43,095 nucleotides of DNA from assembly GCA_028285215.1 (NCBI GenBank), contig JANQPZ010000011.1:1-43095 (forward strand). Direction: 5' to 3'. This document shows, piece by piece, positions 24,987-32,800 of the stretch. The first letter of the stretch is position 1; each line of letters begins with the position of its first letter. The translations under genes were made by a program, and so were the position numbers. Origin of the DNA: Rhodovibrionaceae bacterium. GTDB taxonomy: Bacteria > Pseudomonadota > Alphaproteobacteria > Kiloniellales > DSM-21159. The notes under the pieces are model-generated. The model did no database searches. It was not told the origin of the DNA and was given only the letters and a program-made list of their open reading frames with translations.

Positions 24987-27533
24987 TCAGGAGTGCGTGT
25001 AGAGTTTCGTCAGTGTGGACAGAAACCGGGCCACATCGACGGGCTTGGTCAGGACCGTGCAGGTCAAGAGATCCTGTGGCATCTCGTAGTCGGATCCGTA
25101 GCCCGTGGCAAAGAAAAAGGGCACCTTCTTGCTCAGCAGCAGTCTGGCGACGTCGAAACTCTGCTCGGAGCGCAGGCTGACATCCAGCACGGCAAAGTCC
25201 GGGACGGCCGCCTCGATCGAGGCTTGCGCCTGACTCACGGTGGGAAAGGTTCGCACATCGCCGACGCCGAGGTCTCGCAGCATGTCCGTCATATCCATCG
25301 CGACAACCATGCTGTCTTCCAAAATCAGCACGCTCTGCGGAAGAGCCTGGTCCTGCCGCCCTCCTGTCCGCAGGGGCGCGCCGCTGCCGGGCGGCTGGGT
25401 TTCGAGGCGGATAACGGCCGCGGCCGGCAGCCACAGTTCCGCCCGGAGACCTTCGGGCGCGAATTCGAGCCGGCTGTCGCCGTCCATCTCGTAGGGCACG
25501 GCCCGCTCGATCAGCCCCAGACCGAAGCCGCGCCGGTTCGGCGCCCTTGTCGCCGGGCCGCCGCTTTCGACCCAGGTGATCCGAACGCCGCCCCTGTGGT
25601 CGTCGATGTCGATTTCCACGCGGCCCGACCCGCTGGACAGCGCCCCATGCTTCATCGAGTTGGTGGTGAGTTCGTGGACGACAAGCGCGAACATCGGCGC
25701 GAGATCGGCCCTGACCGCGTAGTCGCCGCCCCGGATCGCGAACTGTTCCTGATCGGCAAGGATGAAGGGCTGCATTTCGGTCCGGAACAGCGTGTGAAGG
25801 CTGACGCCGCTGGCAATGCGATTGGCGGCCAGATCGTGGGCCGTTCCCAGCGCGGCGATGCGCTGTTCCAAGGCTCTCGCGTAGGATTCGAGCGAGTCCG
25901 CAGAATCCTGGGCCCGCCGGGAGAGGGAGCGGATGAGCGCCAGGATGTTGCGAACGCGATGGTTCAGCTCGGCGATGTAGAGGCTGCGCTGCCGCTCCTC
26001 CTTGTGGCTCAGTCGCCGGAAAAGCGCATCGTCGGCCTGGGCCAGGGCAGTGCGAACCTCCAGGGCGGCTTCGATGTCCTCCTGCTCCCAGGGCAGGCAA
26101 CGGCCCTTCACGGCTTGCGCGTAGGCCGCAAAGGACCCCCGAGGGATCAGCCGCGGACCGTCGGCATGGTCCACGATCTCCTTCTCCGGAGCGCCAGCCC
26201 AGTGCAGGGATCGCAGCGCTTCGTCGCGGAAGAAAACCAGCTTGCTGGCACTGTCCGGCGCCATGCGAAGGGCGAGCGCACCCGCCGCAGACCCGAAAGA
26301 CGCGGCCGATCCGACCAAACCTTCGCGGATCGTCAGGGCCGCTTTATGGTCGTCGGCTTCCTCGGCCAGCAGGGCGTCGGCCACTGCGGCGGTTGTCGCG
26401 AGGTCCGGACAGCTTCCGAACATTACTGTTTCCTGAGGACTGACCAGGGCCATGCCATCGGCACGCAGCAGGCGACAGTAGGGATCGGCGACGTCTTGCG
26501 CGAGTTCCTTCAAATCCCTGGCGACGTCGGCCGACTTGAGCAGCTCGGACTGATAGGTCAGAATCCTCTCTTTCGACTGACCGCGCAGCCGCTCGAGACG
26601 CTGCTCCATCTGCAGGGAGAAGAACTGCACGAAGACTTCCGCCGCCAGCCGCGCCTCGGAGGTGATGACGCGCGGCGTCCGGTGGTGGAAGGCGATCAGA
26701 CCCCAGAGCCGGCCGCGCACCAGGACGGACAGGGTCATGGAGCCTGCGACCCCCATGTTACGCAGATACTCCATATGGATCGGTGAGGTGCCGCGCAGAA
26801 TCGCGAGCGTCAAATCCAAAGGTTGGGCAGCCGCATCGGCGGCCAGCAAGGGCACCCCGTCGTCGTTGACCGACGCGATCACCCGCAGCGGCACGCGCTG
26901 CATGATCGCTCTCGCCTGGTTCGGGATGTCCCACTTCGGGAAGCGAAGGCCCAGGAAGGGTTCCATCTCCGCGCTGCGGGCTTCCGCCAGGACCTCCCCG
27001 TCGCCTTCCGCATCGAAGCGGTAGAACATGACCCGGTCGAAGCCCGTGAGGTTGCGGAGGCCGATCGCTGCATCGCCCAGGCAGCGCTCCAGGTCCGCCG
27101 TGCCCTGCAGGCGCGAGAGCAGGGCTCGAACCAGAGGGACCGTGGGAGCGACCTCCTGCTCTGCCGCGGAGGACTCCTCCAGCTCGATCACCGGCAAGCC
27201 GTCGCTGAGATGCGCCCAAAGCTCGAATGTACCGCCGCCAAGGGAGAGGCTGCCGACAGGCTCCCGTTGCGATCGCGCGGTCGAGAGACTGAGCGCGTTG
27301 CTGAGATCGTGCAGCGTCTCGGCGCCCAGAAGACGCTTAACGCTTTGCCGAAAAGCCTCTTCAGGCGCGATCCCAAGCAGGTCGCCGGCGTTGGCGCTGC
27401 ACCAGGTGATCCCTTCCAGACGCTCATCCGTCGCCAGCAAGGCGCCGAAGCTCTGGATGCTTCCCGGAATGTGCACCGGCTCCCGGTCGCAGGTCTCCAG
27501 CGAAAGGGCCTCTCGCGACTTCAACTGGGTCAT
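24987..27533 (-). CDS. Bacteriophytochrome hybrid histidine kinase (PAS-GAF-PHY-HWE kinase-REC)
   Basis: Red/far-red light sensor kinase, 848 residues, biliverdin as chromophore. The attachment Cys15 is in LETCDREPVHIPGSIQ. GAF: VMFYRF, the FPKWDIPNQAR segment (classic PASDIP, with the Asp kept), SPIHMEYLRNMGV and WGLIAFHH (His ligands kept). PHY tongue: PRGSF. The kinase is of the HWE type, with ELNHRVRNILALI around residue 525 and an ATPase with RRGFGLGLIE. A C-terminal receiver (about 735-845) has its Asp near 781 in FAVLDVSLRSEQ. ATG 27533 follows GAGGAG by about 6 nt. It is the first gene of an operon with the response regulator. The biological output is unknown. Confidence 0.92.
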   Translation of the reverse strand: MTQLKSREALSLETCDREPVHIPGSIQSFGALLATDERLEGITWCSANAGDLLGIAPEEAFRQSVKRLLGAETLHDLSNALSLSTARSQREPVGSLSLGGGTFELWAHLSDGLPVIELEESSAAEQEVAPTVPLVRALLSRLQGTADLERCLGDAAIGLRNLTGFDRVMFYRFDAEGDGEVLAEARSAEMEPFLGLRFPKWDIPNQARAIMQRVPLRVIASVNDDGVPLLAADAAAQPLDLTLAILRGTSPIHMEYLRNMGVAGSMTLSVLVRGRLWGLIAFHHRTPRVITSEARLAAEVFVQFFSLQMEQRLERLRGQSKERILTYQSELLKSADVARDLKELAQDVADPYCRLLRADGMALVSPQETVMFGSCPDLATTAAVADALLAEEADDHKAALTIREGLVGSAASFGSAAGALALRMAPDSASKLVFFRDEALRSLHWAGAPEKEIVDHADGPRLIPRGSFAAYAQAVKGRCLPWEQEDIEAALEVRTALAQADDALFRRLSHKEERQRSLYIAELNHRVRNILALIRSLSRRAQDSADSLESYARALEQRIAALGTAHDLAANRIASGVSLHTLFRTEMQPFILADQEQFAIRGGDYAVRADLAPMFALVVHELTTNSMKHGALSSGSGRVEIDIDDHRGGVRITWVESGGPATRAPNRRGFGLGLIERAVPYEMDGDSRLEFAPEGLRAELWLPAAAVIRLETQPPGSGAPLRTGGRQDQALPQSVLILEDSMVVAMDMTDMLRDLGVGDVRTFPTVSQAQASIEAAVPDFAVLDVSLRSEQSFDVARLLLSKKVPFFFATGYGSDYEMPQDLLTCTVLTKPVDVARFLSTLTKLYTHS

Positions 27534-27891
27534 GGTCGCTCCTCAACGCTTTGATCGCCCGGGGATGTTCAGGCCCGGAGCACGACACAAGAGTTCGACC
27601 GAAGGCCGGTTTCGGCAATGAACTCGGTCGATTATTTTGCCCAACTCAATAACACCACTTGCTTGCGACAGTGCGCTTTTACTGACGAACCCTAAAAAGC
27701 CAGAGCCACGGGACCGCTCGCCGGACATTCCGTTTTTACGCAAAGCAAATCTTTATATATACAAACGAAATACAAATGGAAAGTGCCGTTAACCTATTGT
27801 GTTTACTTAATTTTAACTGAAAATCGCACATACTTAAAATAAATAGTGCACACTGTACTATACACTATCATTGGTAGAGCGGAACGACAGT
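27534..27891. promoter_or_regulatory. Divergent AT-rich promoter region between phytochrome and REC-kinase
   Basis: 358 bases with no gene. 27740-27870 is AT-rich in otherwise GC-rich DNA. TAGTG and CACTA arms (about 27844-27867) form a short inverted repeat 25 nt before the REC-kinase start. It should hold promoters for both genes. A GAGCGGA ribosome site lies at 27876-27882. Confidence 0.45.
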
Positions 27892-29058
27892 ATGGAGCTT
27901 CAGGCGCTCGCCACCGAGCGATTTGCCCGCCCGAGCTATCGCGTTGTGGTCGTGGACGACGATCCGGACGACTTTCTGACGGTCGCCAGGCTGCTGTCCG
28001 CATCCGGGCAAGCGGACTTCCAGCTGACTCATATCGACAGTGCCGTCTCGGCGGCCGAACGTCTCGCGTCGGAGCGCTATGACGTCGCCCTGGTCGACTA
28101 CTTCATCGATCAGTCGCTCGGCAGCGACCTTGTGTCCACCCTCGGCGGGATGGATTCCGACCTGCCGTTTATCATGCTGACCGGCAGCGAGGGTGCAGCG
28201 CTCGACAACGATGCGCTGAACTCCGGCGTCGTGGATCTTCTGGAAAAGTCCGAGATCTCGACACAGAGCCTGTCCCGCTCGATCATCTATGCGCACTCCC
28301 GCTTTCAGTTCGAGCAGCAGCTGCGGCGAAGCCGGGCCGAGCTGAAGGCCGAAAAGGAGAAGGCCGAGGCGGCCAATAGCGCGAAGAGCGACTTCCTGGC
28401 ACGCATGAGCCATGAGCTGCGTACACCCTTGAACTCCATTCTGGGCTATGCCGAGATGATCTCTCTGGGTATCGGCACGCAGTCTTCGGAAGACGTCAAG
28501 CGCTACGGAGAGCACATCCACAAGAGCGGCAGCCATCTGCTGGCTCTGATCAACGATCTGCTCGACATCAGCCGCATCGAAGCGAACGAGTACAAGATCA
28601 ACCCCGCAACCCTGCGTCTGGACGCAGAGGCGCAGGCGGTAGCCGATCTCATCGGGCCGACAGCGCAAGCCCAAGGCATCCACCTGAGACTCGATCCGTC
28701 GCTGAAGGGTGTTCGTCTGACAGCCGATCCGAGGGCGTTTCACCAGATCCTGCTGAACCTGCTCTCCAATGCCATCAAGTTCACCCCCGCCGAAGGCACG
28801 GTGACTCTGGCGGCGTCTTCAACAGCCGCAACCGTCCGCATCTACATCGAAGACACCGGGATCGGCATCAGTCCCAGGGATATCGAGACCGTACTCAAGC
28901 CGTTCGGCCAGGTGGCGAACCCCTTCTCGAAACCCCGCGACGGTACTGGCCTGGGACTGCCGATCGTCTGTTCGCTGATCGAGCTGCATGGCGGCAGTCT
29001 GACCCTGGAAAGCTCCGTCGGCGAAGGAACGACGGTCGTCGTGACGCTGCCGCGCTAA
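27892..29058 (+). CDS. REC-histidine kinase hybrid
   Basis: Two-component sensor of 388 residues with an N-terminal receiver and C-terminal kinase, without a separate sensory domain or membrane segment. Receiver: VVVVDDDPDDF, phosphoacceptor Asp69 in ALVDYFIDQS, MLTGSEG, LLEKSEI. A coiled linker (about 145-165) leads to HisKA with His174 in SHELRTPLNSILGYAEMI. The ATPase domain has LLNLLSNAIKF, DTGIGISPRDIE and GTGLGLPIVCSLIELHGG. ATG 27892 is preferred over TTG 27871, as GAGCGGA lies before it. Such receiver-first kinases often act as phosphorelay integrators. Partners are probably the neighbouring kinases. Confidence 0.9.
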   Translation: MELQALATERFARPSYRVVVVDDDPDDFLTVARLLSASGQADFQLTHIDSAVSAAERLASERYDVALVDYFIDQSLGSDLVSTLGGMDSDLPFIMLTGSEGAALDNDALNSGVVDLLEKSEISTQSLSRSIIYAHSRFQFEQQLRRSRAELKAEKEKAEAANSAKSDFLARMSHELRTPLNSILGYAEMISLGIGTQSSEDVKRYGEHIHKSGSHLLALINDLLDISRIEANEYKINPATLRLDAEAQAVADLIGPTAQAQGIHLRLDPSLKGVRLTADPRAFHQILLNLLSNAIKFTPAEGTVTLAASSTAATVRIYIEDTGIGISPRDIETVLKPFGQVANPFSKPRDGTGLGLPIVCSLIELHGGSLTLESSVGEGTTVVVTLPR

Positions 29059-29075
29059 GGAGAGGCCGGACCCCA

Positions 29076-29116
29076 GGTCCCAAAGCACGGGACCCCGATG
29101 AACGTCAGATCATCGG
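29076..29116 (+). terminator. Two tandem hairpins after the REC-kinase gene
   Basis: GGTCCC (29076-29081) / GGGACC (29089-29094), followed at once by CCGATG (29095-29100) / CATCGG (29111-29116). Both stems are perfect, starting 18 nt after the stop. No U-tract is present. Likely terminator or 3' structure between convergent genes. Confidence 0.5.
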
Positions 29117-29168
29117 AGAAGAGCAGGGTCGCATGAAGTCGTGAGAGGCGATTTCACCCCTGTCTCAA

Positions 29169-29519
29169 CTAACGTCCGTCGTTCGGATCCCAGAAGGGAT
29201 CGTCCAATGCGCTTTCGCGCCACCCAAGATCGGCCGTGCTTCGCTGCCCGCCGTTGGCCGGATGCCGGTCGGCGAGCAGGATAACATTGCTGTCGTCCGA
29301 GAGCGGTACACCATCGCGGGCCGGAGCAGCTTGCTTCGCCTTGTGTCGCAACGTCATGGCGATCTTGCGGCTGCTCAAGGAAAGCTCGCGCAAGAGCTGA
29401 CTGCACATGATGGTCCGCTGATAGTTGCTCAGCTGGTCGCAGTCGACGACCTCTTCGAAGGCCGCTTCGACGACTTCCTTCTGCTCCCGCAACATCTGGC
29501 GAAATTGATCTGACCGCAT
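29169..29519 (-). CDS. Small hypothetical protein
   Basis: 116-residue protein I do not recognise. The first 65 residues look helical and amphipathic (MRSDQFRQMLREQKEVVEAA, CSQLLRELSLSSRKIAMTLRH), with two Cys residues. The remainder is polar and probably disordered, ending DDPFWDPNDGR. There are no membrane segments and no match to NepR or CheY-like folds. GAGCGG lies shortly before ATG 29519. It fills an otherwise empty gap between two sensor-kinase genes, and the opposite strand offers only a shadow frame. It could be a small regulator of the signalling cluster, but that is only a guess from position. Confidence 0.55.
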   Translation of the reverse strand: MRSDQFRQMLREQKEVVEAAFEEVVDCDQLSNYQRTIMCSQLLRELSLSSRKIAMTLRHKAKQAAPARDGVPLSDDSNVILLADRHPANGGQRSTADLGWRESALDDPFWDPNDGR

Positions 29520-29855
29520 ACCGCTCTAATCTCCAGAGTCGAATAACCACCCGGCCGTCTTTCTTGCGCGACGGCGGCGGCACCGAAATTAGGCGCCAAC
29601 TCCTAAAAAGACCGTAAATACTGAACGTTACCTCGCCGTTCATAACAGCACTCAATACACATAAAACAGCCTAAACAAGAACATTAGCCCTGAAAACAAC
29701 TATTGATGAGGGGGATCGAACTTCATTTTACTTCAAACGATAAGACGGAAAGTAGAAAACAGCGAGCTTTGATCTTTCACAATCCGAGTAAGTATCGGAT
29801 AGTCCCTCCCATCAGCCCGCCCCTTGGAGTCAAGGGCAACCGCTCGAGGGTCACC
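29520..29855. promoter_or_regulatory. AT-rich divergent region before the giant sensor kinase
   Basis: 336 bases between the small protein gene and the preferred start of the CheB/CheR fusion. In-frame earlier starts at 29703 and 29706 lack a ribosome site. 29590-29790 is AT-rich. TGAACG (about 29624) and CGTTCA (about 29639) form a short inverted repeat. No convincing sigma-factor pair was identified. Confidence 0.4.
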
Positions 29856-32800
29856 ATGACGAACCGGACTCGTTCTGCAGGCGCCACGGAAACGAAGCCG
29901 CGAATGGCAACCAAGAAGCGCAAACCCAATGGTTCGGCGGCGAAGACCGCAACGGGAAAGCGCAAGACAAGCGGCGCCGTGACAGCAGATGCGGCAGCAC
30001 AGGAACTGCCGACCTCCAAGGGTCCGGCTTCGGGTCGACGCGGCCGTCAAAAAACAGCGCCACAGGACTCCACGGCAGCGCGACCGGGCGGACTGGCCGC
30101 ATCCGAAGCGGCCCAGCGCTCGACGGCGACGCGCATCGTCGCCATCGGCGCGTCCGCCGGCGGCTTGACTCCGTTACAGCAGTTCTTCGACAGCATGCCC
30201 ACGGACTCAGGGCTGGCCTTCGTCATCATTCAGCATCTCTCGCCCGACTTCCGGTCGATGATGGACGAACTCATGGCACGGCATTCCACCATGACCATCT
30301 GCCGGGCGGAGGATGGCATGCTCTTGGCGCCGAACACGGTCTACCTCAACTCTCCCAGAACCGAGATGACCGTCGCCGACGGCAGACTGCGGCTGCGAAA
30401 GGGAAGCCCCGAAGCGATACTGGAGCTTCCTATCAACCAGTTCTTCGAATCTCTCGCAAAGGAACAGAAGTCCGACGCCATCGGCATCATCCTCTCCGGC
30501 ACCGGAAGCGACGGAACGAAGGGGTGCGAGGCCATCAAGGCCAAGGGAGGCGCGGTCCTGGTACAGGATCCCGGCACGGCGAAGTTCGACGGCATGCCCA
30601 TATCGGTCATCGACCGCGGCCTCGCCGACTCGGTTGATTCACCGGAGGACCTGCCCGCCGTCATCATGGATCTGATGAAGGGGCGTGAAGTCCGCATGAT
30701 GCTGGACTCGGCCGCAGTCAAGCGCGACCCGGCCCGCACGCTCTTCGGGCTGCTGAAGGACCGCTTCGGGGCCGAGTTCAGTCAGTACAAACGGGCGACC
30801 GTCGATCGCCGCATTCGCCGCCGTGCCGACATGTGCAAGCTGCCGGACCTGGAAAGCTACGTCGACTTCCTGATCGGAAATCGCGACGAACTGGAGGCGC
30901 TCTATCACGACCTGCTGATCGGGGTAACCGCCTTCTTTCGGGACGCCGAAGCCTTCCAAACACTGGAGTCCAAGGTCATCCCCGCGATCGCCTCCAAGAT
31001 GTCGATCGAACATCAGATCCGCGTCTGGGTGCCGGGATGCGCCAGCGGAGAGGAGGCCTACTCGATTGCCATCGCCTTCTGCGAATTCGCGCGCCGCAAC
31101 GACATTCCGCTCAATCTGAAGATCCTGGCAACCGACATTCACAGCCGGTCGCTGGAGGCCGCGGGGACCGCCGTCTACACCGCCGAGAACCTGAAACACA
31201 TCTCCGAAGAGCGCCTGAACCGCTACTTCGACCGGGAGGGCGACTACTATCAGATCAAGCAGTTCTTGCGGCGGCTGGTCGTGTTCAGCCCCCACAATGC
31301 GATCAGCGACCCGCCTTTCACACGGATCGACCTGCTGAGCTGCCGTAATCTGCTGATCTACTTCAACGAGATGGCCCAGCAGAAGGCCCTGTCGCTTTTT
31401 CACTTCGCGCTGAAGAAGGACGGCTATCTCTTTCTCGGGCCGAGCGAGTCGGTCAGCAAAATCGACGACGAATTCAACGTCATCGACAAACGCTGGCGGA
31501 TCTTTCAGAAGGCCCGCGACGTTCGCCTCCCCGATGCCTCTTCGCTGCTGACCCGTACCGGTAACGAGGACAACAGCCAGCGCGGACGTGGCGCGGAGCT
31601 CAGCAAGCTGGGCACCACGCAAGAAACGCTTGGCATGCGACTCTATGCAAGGCGCGCCCTCAACGATGCCTTCACGGCGCTGCTCGGTCGCTATGCGCCG
31701 CCAGGGTTTCTCCTGACACGTGACGGAACGATCCTGCATATCTTCGGCGACGCCGCGCGCTACCTGACGCTTCGCGAAGGCGGCTTCAGCCAGCGGATCC
31801 TGGATCTCGTTCAGGAGGAGTTGAAGCTCGTCGTCAGTGCCGGCCTCGAGCGCGCCAAGGGGCGCGGCGTTCAGACCTATTCCCGACGCGTCACCGTTCC
31901 CACGCCGGATGACCGGTCCGTGGTCCTGAACGTCACCATCGACCCGCTTGCCGAAGAAGATGAGCATACAGAGTACCTGCTGCTCGTGCTCGAACCCCAT
32001 CGCGAGGAAGGCACGCCAGCTAGTCCCGCTGCCGCCGCCACGCCCATCTTGACGACGGATCAACGTGAAACGGTCGAGGTCATGCAACAGCGGATCGACG
32101 ATCTGGAGCGAGATCTGAAGTTTACCGAGGAGAGTCTGCAAACGACGATCGAGGAACTCGAGACCAGCAACGAAGAGCTTCAGGCCACCAACGAGGAGTT
32201 GATGGCCTCGAACGAAGAGCTGCAGAGCACGAACGAGGAACTGCACTCCGTCAACGAAGAACTCTACACAGTCAGCGCCGAGCACCAGAGCAAGATCGAA
32301 GAGCTTACGCAGCTCAACAACGATATGGACCATCTGCTCAAGGGCACAGATATCGGGACGATCTTCCTCGATTCCGGCCTGCGGATTCGACGCTTCACGC
32401 CAGCCGCCACGCGGGTCTTCAACCTGATCGCCCAGGACATCGGCCGGCCGATCTCGCACATCACCTATCGCTTCCGCGAACCTGCCCTTCTCGACCTGCT
32501 GCAGGGCGTGCAGCGGACCGCCAAGCCCGTTGAGGCCGAGCTCACCGTCGACGACGATGCCTACCTTCTGCGTGCCCTGCCCTACGTCACGGACCCGGAC
32601 GAGACCGTCGGCATCGTCATCACCGTGATCGACGTCACGGAAGTCAAGGCGGCCAAGAGCAAAGCGGTTCGGATGGACCAGCTTTACGAAAGCATTGTCG
32701 AGGACATGTCCGAGCCGCTCGTTCGCTGGAATGCGAAGGGCGCGATCACCTTCTGCAACGACGCCTATGTGCGCTCCAGACGCTCGACCAGGGAGGCCAT

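Noticed and set aside
24985-26100. Extension of the response regulator frame to 502 codons
   Set aside because: The extra part runs within the phytochrome gene in another frame and is Arg/Gly/Ala-rich. The receiver starts at 24984.
29169-29519. NepR-like anti-sigma regulator of the general stress response
   Set aside because: The small protein lacks the NepR signature and there is no PhyR or EcfG gene nearby. I saw no GGAAC-type promoter supporting it.
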